From NCBI GenBank assembly GCA_022009915.1, contig CP091730.1:806001-870000 (forward strand): a stretch of 64,000 nucleotides of DNA, in the 5' to 3' direction. This DNA comes from Alistipes putredinis. Its GTDB lineage: Bacteria; Bacteroidota; Bacteroidia; Bacteroidales; Rikenellaceae. Under the pieces are notes generated by a model. It saw nothing but the letters and a program-made list of their open reading frames with translations. It was not told where the DNA came from and searched no databases. The translations under genes and the position numbers were made by a program. Shown here one piece after another: positions 24,123 through 34,996 of the stretch (positions within the stretch are counted from its first letter, which is position 1; each line of letters starts with the position of its first letter).

Positions 24123-24698
24123 ATGGCTACAACAGCGGATATAAAAAAATCGGCATGTGCATAGAGTCTGAACGGCAAAAACCTTTTCGATAGTCGATTT
24201 CCAACACGTGAAACCCGGATAAGGACCGAACTTTTCGTGCGCACCAAACTTAAAAAAACCTCGAAAACGGCCGCGTGCTGGACAACACGTTCTCGGCCGG
24301 CGAAAAAAATCGAACCGGTACGTGTGGAGCGTCGTCCCTATCAGTTCACCTATGAGGACGATTTGGGCGTGCACCTGATGCACACCGAGACTTTCGAGGA
24401 GATAACCATTCCGAAAGACATGATTCTGAACGCCGACCTTATGGTGGACGGACAGATTCTGGAAGTCATGTTCCACACCGAGAAGGAGACCGCGCTCACT
24501 GCCGAGCTGCCTCCTATCGTGGACATGGAAGTCACCTATACCGAGCCCGGCGTCAAGGGCGATACGGCTTCAACCAACTCGCTCAAACCCGCGACCGTGA
24601 ATACGGGCGCAACCGTGCGCGTGCCTCTGTTCATCAACACCGGCGACAAGATTCGCGTCGATACCCGCACCCGCGAGTATTACGAACGTATCAAGTAA
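24123..24698 (+). CDS. efp: Elongation factor P (heavily frameshifted at its 5' end)
   Basis: EF-P relieves ribosomes stalled at polyproline. From about 24310 to the stop the frame is intact and shows the EF-P domains: VRVERRPYQFTYEDD, the VTYTEPGVKGDT segment, and the closing RVPLFINTGDKIRVDTRT. The first 190 bases need about seven corrections, all insertions: A7 near 24142, T near 24165, A near 24175, A near 24226, T-run near 24233, A7 near 24250, A7 near 24305. Repair yields MATTADIKIGMCIELNGKT and a loop HVKPGKGPN, giving about 187 residues, the normal length. EF-P is nearly universal, so I treat this as sequence error. Confidence 0.9.
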
Positions 24699-24726
24699 AA
24701 GAAACTCGAATAAGAGAAAACGACAG

Positions 24727-24758
24727 AGCGGCGGAAACATCGGTTTCCGCCGCTTTTT
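24727..24758 (+). terminator. Terminator of efp
   Basis: A perfect 12-base stem (AGCGGCGGAAAC with GTTTCCGCCGCT), loop ATCG, then T5. From here to 25015, the end of the opposing gene, I see no further feature. Confidence 0.9.
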
Positions 24759-25015
24759 GCGGTCGTGCCCAAAGTGCATTCCCGCCGCTTTCCCGGCAGC
24801 ATAGTATTATGCAGCCACGGATGAAGTTTCCCGATTCCGCGAGGATAATATATGCCGGAATATGACGGCATGGCACCGCTGTGCGAATAGAGAGCCGTCT
24901 TTGCGTCTTTGGCTTGAATTATTACTAACCTGCCGTGTACTGTGCAACGAAAGCGGAGCCGCTGTCGGACGGTAGCCTCGTTACGGAAAAACAGGGCGGA
25001 GTTCGAATTCCGGAA

Positions 25016-27534
25016 TTACTGCTGCTCGGAGGCCGAGAGCGTTCGGATATAATCTATCGCGTGTTCGGGCAGCGGGTCGGTTCTGTCGGCCCAGATGCCA
25101 TTGTCTACGAGCCGTTTGCGGCGTGCATCTATTTTCTTCGAGACGGGGAATCGCGGCTGGCGTATCTTTTCGTACTCCTCCCGTCTGGATTCTCTGATGT
25201 CGGTTCGGGTGAAAACGTCCTGCTTCGAAGGCCTGCGGTCTGCCTGCCATTTGAACCATGAGAATGTAAGCTGTTGGTCGGCCGGAATCTTGTCCATAGG
25301 GTACATGTGCCAGTCGAGACTTACGCGCGGAGTTATATAGGAGATGAACTTGTCTTCGAATTCGAATGTCATGTTCGAGCAGGTGATTACCAGCAGCCCC
25401 AGCAGCGCGGGGTCGCCATCCTCCTGCAAATAGTAGATTGCCTGAGCGTTGCCGTTCACATCGTTGCGGACAATCTCTCCGTCGCGGAAACGTGCCAGCA
25501 TCGTTTTGCCTGCTACTTGGTTGTAGTGAATCGAATCGAGCCGCGAACTCATTATCGGATTGCCGGTGAACTCCGCTCGGTCCAGCGCCTGCGATGCGGT
25601 GTACATGTCTACCACTTCGGAAGTTATCTGGTTCTCGCCGCTCCATATAATCGGTTCGATGTAAAGGTGCATGGTGGAATCGACGGAGAAAATCACCATC
25701 GAATCGGCCACGGCCTGCATGTCGTTGCGGAACATTTTGACGTTGTGCCATCCGCGTATGATGCGCGATATCGTGTCGGTGTTCTCCGTCGCCGGTTCGG
25801 CTGCGGAGATGCTCAGCAGGGAATCCGAAAGAATCGGCGGAATGCTGTCGAGCAGCGTGGAGTCGGCCTTGACAGGCATGTCGTATTCTATGCCGCGGCG
25901 TGCGAGCCTTTCGCGCCGTTTGACCTGTTTCTGCTCGCGTTTGAGGCGCTTGGCTTCCATGCGCTGCTGCCGGCGTTTCTCCTTTTCGAGTTTTTTTAAA
26001 GCTGCTTGGGCGTAAGGATTTTTGTGCTGTCGGCCTTGACGGAATCGGCTGCCGCAGAGGTATCCGCCGCAACGGCGGGAGACTCGGCAATGGTCTGTAC
26101 CTTACGAAGATAGCTTTCGACTGTCTGCAAACTGTCGGCTATGCGCCCTATGGAGTCGGCGAGCAGGCGCCACTGCTTTACATACGCTGGTGTCAGGGAA
26201 TCCGTGTCGGGCACGGGCGGTTCGGTAACCCTTGCGGTGTCGGCCGCCGCTACTGTCGTACTGTCGGCAAGTGCGGTCATGTCGGCTGCGATGCTGTCCG
26301 TGGCGGCGTGCGGCGAGGGCAGGGAATCGACGCGGAGCGAGTCTTCGCTCTTATCGGGAGTTATGAGGGCGAGTATTTCTGCGACGATGCTGTCGGACGC
26401 GGCTTTAAGTGAGTCCGAGACGTGTTGCAGGGCCTGATACTCCGTGCGAATCGAATCGGCCAGCGAGATTCTGCGTGCGGTGTCCAGCGTGTCTATCCAT
26501 CGCAGGTGCGCCAGACGGTCTACCGCCTGTTCGGCTGCGGATTTGAGCGAGTCGCGGGTGTCCGAGGGATAGATTACGAACATGTAAATCGTATCGGCAC
26601 GCATGAAAAGCGTGTCGCCGCCGTTCTGTCGCCGGTCATAATTGAGCACCGACGGGTCCATTGTCAGTATCGTCTCGCCGCGAGCTCCGGTATAGCGTGC
26701 GAAGTCGCCGAAAGCCATGCTTTTCTGCTCGCTTTCCAGAATCTGGACGTTGCTGCGAGCCTCGGCGTTACTCTGGCGGTTGTCGTATCGCAGGGTGTCG
26801 GTCCACAGTTCGCGGTATGCGCTCAATACATAGGCGTCGGAGGTGAAGTTGCAGATTGCGCTCTGGCGGTCGTATGTCCCTCTGTTCGCGCTCAGTATGT
26901 CGTTGCTATTGTTCCACATGTAGCTGCGCGTGAAGAACTCGGCCACGTTGGCGTTCATGTCGTAGACTATCGAGTCGCTCTTCATGCGATACTCCGAGTT
27001 GCGAATCTCCACGTTCTGCACGCAGACCACCTGACGCGAAGAGGAGTAGTAATAGCCCCGCTCGGCCTCCATGACGTTATCCCCTTGGTACAGCACGCCT
27101 CCGCCAGCGAAATGGCCGATGTTGTCGAGCGTGTTGAACTGGAATTCGTAGGTGTACATCACCGCGTCGCCGTCCATGATTTTAATCAGCGGAGAGTAGA
27201 CCGTCGCCATGTTTATCTCTCCGTTGTAATCAGCCCTGTCGCCGTAGATGTACGTCGAGTCCTTGTTGATTATCACGTTGCGGAAACACTCCATGCGCTT
27301 GTCGCTGTAACGCACCGCGCTGTCGCAGCTTATCACTGCGCCGTTGTGGTAGAATACAACATCGCCGGTAAGGCAAACGGCTGTCGAGTCGGCTATCTTT
27401 ATCGGATACATGACCCCCGCCTTTATGTCTATCAGGCGTTTGCCGTCGGGTTCTCCCTGCTGGGGCCGGCCTGTCAGAAGGCCTGCGCAAAACAGCAGGA
27501 GTATCGAAGCGAGAAGTATCGGGCGTCGGGTCAT
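25016..27534 (-). CDS. OstA-like protein (LptA/LptC-type, Bacteroidetes form)
   Basis: A signal peptide leads into repeated beta-rich segments typical of the OstA/LptA fold: VCLTGDVVFYHNGAVISCDSAV, FAGGGVLYQGDNVMEAERG and VQNVEIRNSEYRMKSDS. A Ser/Asp/Ala-rich linker then precedes a Lys/Arg/Glu-rich helix (EKRRQQRMEAKRLKREQKQ) and a second globular part ending TLSASEQQ. Related proteins bridge lipopolysaccharide transport across the periplasm; this family is large and its exact role is unproved. One shift near 25998 joins the halves to about 838 residues. It is the last gene of the argF-CPBP-SurA-SurA operon, which suggests outer-membrane assembly. Confidence 0.78.
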
Positions 27535-27546
27535 GATATGCGGCTT

Positions 27547-28946
27547 TTATTTGAACCAGCGGCGGTTTTCGAAATCCTCCTTTTTGAACGACGGGTCTAT
27601 ACGCACGTACATGGCGTCTATTTTGCCGTTCACCCACTGTTCGAACTCCTTGTCCTGCTTTTCGGCCAGCGCAGCCTGTTGCAGTATGAGGTAGTCTTTG
27701 GTCAGGTCGGCGTCGTGCGTGGGGATGATTTCCACCATTTGCAGCGTCTTCACTATGACGTTGCCCTGCAAGTCTTCGGTCTGGAATGCCGGCGAAATCT
27801 CGCCGATGCCGAGCCCGCGCAGAGCTTTGTAGTCGTCGGGCAGAATGGCTTCTTTGAGGAATTTAGTGGTGGTTTTGCTCGGGTCTATTTCTCCTTGGGC
27901 TTCCATGTAGTCGTGGTTCGACACTATGCCTCCGTTTTTGCGCGAATATGCGTCGTCGGAGTATTTCGCGGCAGCCTCGGCAAAGGTCATGCTTCCGCTG
28001 CGCACGGCGTCGGATATGCTGTCGGCCCGCTGGATTGTGGCCATGATTTCGTCCGTGGTGAACGAGGGTCGCAGCAGAATGTGCCGGAACCGGTACATGT
28101 CGCCGGACGTTTTTTCGAGCAGCCTGTATGATGTGAAGCCCCTGCTCGGTTTCGACGACGTTGGAAATCTGTCCGACCGAGAGTTTGCCCAGAGCGTCCG
28201 CGAACGAAGGCAGGAACTGCTGCTTGGGGCTTGGGCCTATCTCGCCTCCCTACGCGGGCGGACGGACATACCGAATATATGCGTGCCAGAACGTCGAATC
28301 TTTCGCCCTTGATGATTCTCTCGCGCAGTTCGAGAAGACGCTCCCGCGTGCGTTGTTTGGCCTCTTTCGTCGAGGCGGGATAGAGCACTATCTGCGCATA
28401 CGTGTACTGTTCGGGAATCAGCGGCAGCGAGTCCTTGTGTATCCGTTTGAAGAATTTGTCCACTTCGCCCGGGGTAATCTTGATTTTATCCTCTATGGTC
28501 GAACGCATGGCGTTGGCATAGAGCATTTCCTCGATTTGAGAGCGGACCTCGTCGCGTATCTTGAATATCGGTTTGCCCTGCTGCTTTTCGAGCTCCTTGA
28601 CCGAACCCGCTTCGTCGATGAGCTGCTGGACCATCGGTTCGAGATATTGCGGGACCACGCTTTGGTTGATTTCCACCGAGTCTATCAGTGCCTGATTGTA
28701 CAGAAGTTTTTGCAGCATGAGGTTTTCCAACGCCTCGCTCATCGGTTCGCGTTCGGAGGTGTAGCCCTGCGAGCGATACTCCTCGGCAAGGGTTTTCGTG
28801 TAGTCCACCACCTCGGAATAGAGTATGGGCGAGTTGCCCACCACGGCGACCACCTTGTCTGCGACCACGGCCTGCTGGGCTGTCGCCGACACCGCCGCCA
28901 GAGCGAACAGGGCTGTCAGAACGGATTTCGTTGAATGTCTTATCAT
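27547..28946 (-). CDS. SurA-like peptidylprolyl isomerase with two rotamase domains
   Basis: A cleavable signal (VSATAQ) is followed by the SurA chaperone start VVADKVVAVVGNSPILYSEV. The first parvulin domain begins near YTYAQIVLYPASTKE and the second near MYRFRHILLRPSF. The C-terminal tail EFEQWVNGKIDAMYVRID is typical of SurA. These periplasmic chaperones escort barrel proteins to the BAM complex. Shifts near 28270 and 28108 interrupt the first domain; repaired text reads SAREGGEIG and QGFHIIQ, both conserved parvulin pieces. Length is about 465 residues. It starts 6 bases after the neighbouring SurA-like gene. Confidence 0.87.
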
Positions 28947-28952
28947 CGGGTG

Positions 28953-29811
28953 TCAAATATTTACGGTAATGGTTCGCTTGTCGAGGGCGGCATTGTAGAT
29001 GCTGTCTTCGTAGGATTTTATGATTTCGGCCTTGCGCTGGTTTATCACGGCCCAGCGTATCATCTCCTCAACACGTTCCAGAGGCGCCACCTGTCCGCTG
29101 AGCCTGCGGTCGGTTATGACGAAGTAGTATGTCTGCTCCCCGTCCGAAAGTTCCTGAACGTCGGAGACGCCGAGAAGGTTTTCGTAACTGCGGTTGCGTT
29201 TTGCGGGAAGCATGGCGAGCATCTCCGAAAAGTCCGTCCACTGGTTTATCTCCGAGAGCGCGAACCCGTTTTTTGCGCATATGGCCCTGAGGTCTTCGAG
29301 CTTGTCGCCGGAAGAGGCTTTGAGCAGCTCCTTGATTTGTGCTTTCTGTCTGTATCTGCTCGGAAGGCTTACGATTCGTCCTTTCACTATCGCACGGTCG
29401 AGAGTAAACTCTCCCTTGTGCTGCGCATAGTAGCTTTGCATGTCCTTTTCGGTGCAGAGCGAATCCTTTACCGCGTCTATGCAATACTGGTCGAGCTTTC
29501 GTGTGAGAAGCGAATTGCGGTATTGCTGTACCTGCTGCTCGATGTCGGCCCCGCTGTTTTCGAATATGCGGCCGGCCGCCTGCACTTTGAGCTGGGTGCG
29601 CACCCATTTATCGACGTATGTTTCTAAAAACCGGATGCTGTCCTCGGCTGAAAGCCCTTTGGGCAGAATGGGTTCCACGTCCATCTTGCGAAGCGTCTTT
29701 TTCCCCCACCTTGGCGAGAGTCTGCTCTCCTTCGAACGGATTGACTATCTCGCGGCATGAGCAGAATGCGAGCAGCAGCGAGCAAAGTATGATTTTGAGC
29801 AGACGGTTCAT
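28953..29811 (-). CDS. SurA-like lipoprotein chaperone
   Basis: MNRLLKIILCSLLLAFCSC carries a lipobox. The next piece, EQTLAKVGEKTLRKMDVE, is restored by correcting a shift near 29700 where two runs adjoin. The remaining 230 residues are helical and charged with YYAQHKGEFTLDRAIVKGRIVSLP, resembling the chaperone part of a SurA/PrsA-like protein, but I see no clear parvulin active-site pattern. It may be a chaperone only. Its gene sits between a CPBP protease gene and the two-domain SurA gene, 21 and 6 bases away. Confidence 0.7.
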
Positions 29812-29832
29812 ATCTTCTTTTTTCGTTGTATT

Positions 29833-30708
29833 TTACCGGTTATCAACGTCGTTTGCGACGCTATTATTGTCTTTTGCCGCCGGTGCCGTCTCGCTTTTTG
29901 CGGCGTAGCGTATCAGTTGTATAAGGGCCAGAATGCAAACGGCCGCGGAAATGCCGTATATTACCCAATACAAGGTTCCTCCGCCCGTGAGTTCCTTTAC
30001 CGAGAGTTCCTGCTGTCCGAAAACCGTCGTTTGCAGATATGCCAGCGCGTTGTTCACAGCATGCAGGATGATTACGGAAATCAGCGATTCAGTTCTTACG
30101 TATATGAATCCCAGTACGATACCCACTAAAAAAGCGTTTATCACCTGCTGCGGGATGATGTGGACGAGACCGAATGCTGCAGCGGAAATCAATATGGCGC
30201 GGCACGAACCGAAACGGCTGCGCACCGATTCCAGCACGATTCCGCGAAAGAGCATCTCCTCCATTATCGGGGCTGCGATTACGGCGGTGGCGACGGCCCA
30301 GCCGCCCTGACCGATTGCATTGTTCAGCAGTTCCATGTAGGAGTCGGGAAATATGTCCAAAAGCGGTTCTATCACTATCCCTATCAGGAACACGAGCACT
30401 ACGCCCCACAGGATAAGCGCCGCATTGAACCACTTCATGGAGAATCGGAACAATTTTCCTTTTCCGCCTCGCGAGCGGCGGTACAGAAGCGTCAGTGCGA
30501 TTGTAAGTGCGAATTGCACCGAGTAGCCTGCGAACGCTGCCGCCTGCTCCGGAACCGACCCCGATAGCTTCATCAAGGGGGCAATCAGAAGCCCTCCCGC
30601 CAGAGTGCAGAGAAGGAATATGCCGAGAAAAGCGAGCAGGTCGCTCCATGAAGGGAACGGACGGGAGGTTTCCTCCGCGGGCTTTTGCGTATTTTCGTCG
30701 GTCGTCAT
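29833..30708 (-). CDS. CPBP-family intramembrane metalloprotease
   Basis: The 291-residue protein has about seven membrane helices. The family hallmark EEMLFRG lies at residues 150-156 (Glu150-Glu151 and Arg155), followed by FGLVHIIPQQ with a conserved His and a last HAVNNALAY helix with another His. CPBP (Abi) proteases are membrane-buried glutamic/metal enzymes; some process prenylated or bacteriocin substrates, but the substrate here is unknown. The frame is intact. It starts 20 bases after argF and lies in the same minus-strand operon. Confidence 0.9.
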   Translation of the reverse strand: MTTDENTQKPAEETSRPFPSWSDLLAFLGIFLLCTLAGGLLIAPLMKLSGSVPEQAAAFAGYSVQFALTIALTLLYRRSRGGKGKLFRFSMKWFNAALILWGVVLVFLIGIVIEPLLDIFPDSYMELLNNAIGQGGWAVATAVIAAPIMEEMLFRGIVLESVRSRFGSCRAILISAAAFGLVHIIPQQVINAFLVGIVLGFIYVRTESLISVIILHAVNNALAYLQTTVFGQQELSVKELTGGGTLYWVIYGISAAVCILALIQLIRYAAKSETAPAAKDNNSVANDVDNR

Positions 30709-30728
30709 AGCCTTGTTTCTTAAAACGT

Positions 30729-31743
30729 TTATTCCATCGGATAGTCGCCCGACAGGGTGGCTACCATTACGGCCTTAATCGTGTGCAGCCGGTTTTCAGC
30801 CTCGTCGAAAACCACGGATGCGGGGCTTTCGAACACCGAGTCGGTGACCTCCATTTCATCGAGTCCGAATTTCCGTTTTATATCCATGCCTACTCTCGTT
30901 TTCAGGTCATGGAACGCGGGCAGGCAGTGCATGAATTTCACGTCGGGATTTCCGGTGGCTTTCATCAGGGCGTCGTTCACCTGATAGGGCGAGAGCGCCT
31001 CGATTCTCTGCTTCCACACTTCGTCCGCTTCGCCCATCGACACCCAGACGTCGGTATAGACGAAGTCGCAGCCCTCGACTCCGGCTTCAATCGAATCGGT
31101 CACGGTGATTTTCGCACCGGACTGTTCTGCAATTTCCATGCAGATTCCGACCAGTTCGGCATTCGGAGCGCACTGCGCAGGGCATACGGCGCGATAGTCC
31201 ATGCCCAGTTTGGCGGCGATGACCATGAGCGAGTTGGCCACATTGTTGTGCGCATCGCCCAAAAAACAGAAACTTATCTCGGAGAAAGGCTTGTCGCAGT
31301 GCTCGCGCATCGTGAGCAGGTCGGCCAGCATCTGTGTGGGGTGGAACTCCGTGGTAAGACCGTTCCACACCGGCACTCCGGCGTAGCGTCCTAAGGTCTC
31401 GACGATGTCCTGTCCGTATCCGCGGTACTCGATGCCGTCGTACATGCGTCCCAGCACGCGGGCGGAGTCCTCGATGCTCTCTTTTTTGCCCACCTGCGAG
31501 CCAGTCGGACCGATATATGTCGTGTGCGCACCTTGGTCGTAGGCGGCCACTTCGAAAGCGCAGCGCGTGCGCGTCGAGTCTTTCTCGAAGAGAAGGACGA
31601 TGTTCTTGCCGCAAAGGGTTTTGGTCTCCCGACCCTCTTTCTTGTCCTTTTTGAGTTGCTGGGCCAAATCTACCAGACCTGTTATTTCGGAAGCCGAAAA
31701 AGTCGAGCAGTTTCAGAAAATTCCGTCCCTTCAAATCAACCAT
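30729..31743 (-). CDS. argF: Ornithine carbamoyltransferase
   Basis: The enzyme condenses carbamoyl phosphate and ornithine to citrulline in arginine synthesis. The carbamoyl-phosphate motif STRTRCAFE, HPTQ, the ornithine loop DVWVSMGE and the catalytic HCLPAFHD are all present, so this is a true ornithine enzyme and not the N-acetylornithine form found in some Bacteroidetes. An extra T in a run of five near 31702 disrupts the first 20 residues; repair gives LLDFSASEITGLVDLAQQL and about 337 residues. It is the first gene of a five-gene minus-strand operon and has a strong promoter. Confidence 0.95.
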
Positions 31744-31776
31744 GTCTCGATTCTTTTTTATAAAGTTTCAAAGGTA

Positions 31777-31808
31777 CAAATATAGCGATAAGCCGAAAGC
31801 AAAGCAAA
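31777..31808 (-). promoter_or_regulatory. Promoter of the argF operon
   Basis: On the minus strand TTTG (31805-31808), a 20-base spacer and TATATTTG (31777-31784) match the consensus. No ArgR-like palindrome was evident nearby. Confidence 0.75.
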
Positions 31809-31903
31809 TAAAATTTGAAATGCGGGGCGCGGAGGGGCCGATGCTTCCGGTCGGGCGCTGCCAGAATAATTCGGCAGGGGAATGAAATGTCGAGTATTTT
31901 GCC

Positions 31904-31911
31904 TATTTTTG
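31904..31911 (+). promoter_or_regulatory. Putative -7 box for the parA operon
   Basis: TATTTTTG fits TAnnTTTG and lies 35 bases before the parA ATG. A -33 TTTG at the standard distance is not seen. Confidence 0.4.
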
Positions 31912-31946
31912 TGTAAAAATCGTTATAAGTGTAAAAAGATTCGAAT

Positions 31947-32713
31947 ATGGGTAAGATTATCGCTCTGGCCAATCAGAAAGGCGGTGTGGGCAAGACCACT
32001 ACGGCTATAAATCTGGCCGCGAGTTGTGCCGTTCTGGGCAAGAAAGTGCTGCTGGTGGATGCCGATCCGCAGGCGAATGCGACCTCGGGACTGGGCTTCG
32101 GAATACAGGGCCCCGGCATATACGACTGCATAACAGGCAAGCGCAGCGCTTCGGAGGTGATTCTGCACAGCGAAGATTTGAAGAATCTGTGGGTGTTGCC
32201 GTCCAGCATAGACTTGGTGGCCGCCGACACGGAACTCGCCTCGATGAGCGATTCGCACGGAAGGGTGAAGGAGGTGCTCGCTCCGGTCCGCGACGCATAC
32301 GACTTTATTTTTCGTGGACTGCTCCCCCGTCGCTGGGCTATACGACGGTGAACGTTTTGGTAGCCGCGGACAGCGTGCTGGTGCCGGTGCAGTGCGAGTA
32401 TCTGGCCTTGGAAGGGCTGAGCAAGCTGCTCAATTCCATAAAGATGACGAAAAACCGGCTCAATCCCGCTCTTGAAATAGAGGGGTTCGTGCTGACGATG
32501 TACGGCCGCAACCGTCTGGCCAATCAGGTGGTGGCGGAAGTGCAGAGACACTTCGGGCCGTTAGTGTTCGACACAATAGTGAGCCGCAACATACGTTTGA
32601 GTGAAGCACCCTCGCACGGAAAACCGGTGATGCTTTACGATGCCTCGGCCAGCGGCAGCGTGAGCTATCTGAATCTGGCCAAGGAGTTTATCAAGAGAAA
32701 TAGAAAAAAATAG
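31947..32713 (+). CDS. parA: ParA chromosome-partitioning ATPase
   Basis: The deviant Walker A KGGVGKTTT is at residues 11-19, with VLLVDADPQANATSGLG and, after repair, FVDCSPSLGYTTVN as the Walker B region. ParA moves ParB-parS complexes along the nucleoid. Two nearby insertions (an extra T in ATTTTTC near 32310 and an extra C in CCCCC near 32326) break the frame; removing both gives about 254 residues. The parB gene starts 11 bases downstream. Confidence 0.94.
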
Positions 32714-32724
32714 ATATACGAGCA

Positions 32725-33590
32725 ATGAAACAGAAAGGTTTAGGTCGCGGACTCGATGCCATTTTCTCTCTGGACGCCCCGCAGCGGCACGCTTCCATGA
32801 GCGGAGTGGACGAAATCGACGTTTCCGACATCGTGCCCAATCCGAAACAGCCGCGCACGCATTTTCGATGATGCCGCTCTCGAAGAGCTGGCCGATTCGA
32901 TTCGCACGCTGGGCATCATCCAGCCGATTACGGTGCGCCCCGAGCAGAATGGTAAAATATATCATAATCAGCGGCGAAAGACGCTGGCGGGCTGCGCAGC
33001 TCGCCGAACTGAAAAACCGTTCCGGCGTATGTGCGCGATGTGGACGACCAGAATCTGCACGAAATGGCGCTCGTGGAGAATATCCAGCGGCAGGACCTCA
33101 ATGCGGTCGAGGTCGCGGTATCGCTTCAAAGGCTTATGGACGAGTGCGGACTTACGCAGGACGCCCTGTCGCAGAGAGTGGGCAAGAAGCGTTCCACGAT
33201 AGCCAACTACCTGAGGCTTCTGAACCAGCCTCCCGAAGTGCAGCTGGCCGTGCGCGAGGGTGCGGTGTCGCTCGGACATGCCAAGGCGCTTGCGGCCGTT
33301 TCGGCCGAGGAGCAGGTGGCTCTGTTGCGGAAGTGTCTCAAAAAGGGGCTTTCGGTGCGCCAGACCGAGCAGATGGTGGCCGAGCGTTCGCAGAAGACGA
33401 AAAACACCGCCATGGAAGAGGAGTATCCCGAGTCGTATCTGAGGCTTGTGGAGCAGCTTGAAAAATTTTTTTCTCGCAGAACATCAGCATCAAGAATACG
33501 AAAAACGGCAGGGGCCGCATCGTGATCGAGTTCGACGGCGAGGGTGATGTGGAGCGTTTCTTGGAGCGTTTCGAGAAGATAAACCGTTAG
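32725..33590 (+). CDS. parB: ParB partitioning protein (frameshifted in this sequence)
   Basis: The start KGLGRGLDAIF is the ParB N-terminus. The CTP-binding/ParB domain has GERRWRAAQLAEL and VENIQRQDLNAVE; the helix-turn-helix region is LTQDALSQRVGKKRSTIANYLRLL; and the C-terminus ends ERFLERFEKINR. ParB binds parS and spreads as a CTP-dependent clamp. Four shifts lie near 32866, 32942, 33022 and 33469. Repair gives about 286 residues. No parS-like palindrome was found in this window. Confidence 0.92.
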
Positions 33591-33599
33591 AATAAAGAG

Positions 33600-34980
33600 A
33601 TGTCGCGGGCCGTAACGGGTAAAATATTTCTGGTTTTTCCTTTTGTGCGTGCTTCGGCTTCCGGCCGTGGCGCAGAGCGTTACGCCGTCCGTCGGCGAAA
33701 GGGTAATCGTTCGCAGCGGAGTGCTCGAAAAGAGCGTCGTCAATAAGGGCAACGTCGATGTGTCCCGCATGTCGGGGGATTCGCTTTACCGTTACATTTC
33801 GATAATGGACTCGCTGCTGGCCGACGGCCGTACCTATCGCATGGAGATGCTCGACAGCATGCTCTCGGAGCGCAGGGTGCTGCGCGTCGCGGAAGGCGAT
33901 TCGCTATTGGCGGCGGAAAAGGTGCTGGAAATAGTGCCCGACACTACCGCAGCCGATACGGTTCTTGCGACGGTGCTGCGGCGCATGACCGAGATTCCCT
34001 CCTCTGCGGCCAAGTTCCTTATGAGCGATGCGGAGTTTCTGGACCGGTACATAGCCGGAGCCGATACGCTTTTGCCCAAACTCGTGCCGGTGGATTCCGC
34101 GCGTCTTGCGATGTCCAAGCGGCAGTTGCGGAGGCTCGAAAGACGCGATACGGTAGCGCATCCGCGTTTCAGCAAGGCTTTCCGTGACTCGATTCCCTTT
34201 TCGCGCCTGATTGCCTTTTCGGCCATCGCCCCCGGACTTTCGCAGGTGTATAACGGGCAGGCGTGGAAGATGCCTATAATTTACGGAGGGGCTGGATTGG
34301 GCCTCGGACTGGGGCTTTGGCTCAACAAACCATACAAGGACTACAAACGGCAGTACGACGACATCGTCAAGTACAACGGCGGCAGCCGCACCGACGAACT
34401 GAACCGCATTCAGGGCGACATGATACGTTACAACACTTTCCGGCAGCTCGCTTTCGGACTTGCAGCCGTATCCTACATATATTCCCTTGTGGACGGATGC
34501 GTGAACTATCCCTCGGATGTGGCTGCGGTGAAGAAGGCCACGACGCTTTCGATGGTGTGCCCGGGCGCGGGGCAGCTGTACAACAAAACCTACTGGAAAC
34601 TGCCTATCGTAATCGGAGGCGGGGCATCGCTGATATATTGCGTGGACTTCAACAACCGCGGTTACCAGCGTTTCAAGCGGGCCTACTCTCTGCTGACGGA
34701 CGGCGACGACCAGACACAGGACGAATTCAACGGACGCTACGATGCCGAGTATCTCAAAAACCTCAAAAATTCGTACCGCCGAAATCGCGACCTGTGTATA
34801 ATCTTAACCGCCGGCTTCTACGTTTTGCAGGTAATCGACGCCCACGTCACCGCACATATGAAGACATACGACATCAGCGACGATTTGAGCATGAATCTGG
34901 AACCGTACATGGGTAATTTCTACATGCAGCAGGCCGGTCAGGTAAACACGGTGGGCATGAGCCTGAATTTTAGATTCTGA
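33600..34980 (+). CDS. DUF5683-family membrane protein
   Basis: After removal of one extra T near 33640 the ATG at 33600 gives a signal-like N-terminus ending LRLPAVAQS. A charged region follows, then GLSQVYNGQAWKMPIIYGG and a second similar unit GAGQLYNKTYWKLPIVIGG, the paired glycine-rich membrane hairpins that define DUF5683. About 460 residues. The family almost always lies between parB and a LysM transglycosylase in Bacteroidetes, exactly as here, but its function is unknown. It ends in the aromatic pattern MSLNFRF. Confidence 0.85.
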
Positions 34981-34996
34981 AAATAAAACATACGAG

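Noticed and set aside
26422..28131. Long plus-strand frame of 569 codons
   Set aside because: Antisense to the OstA-like and SurA-like genes; no domain recognised.
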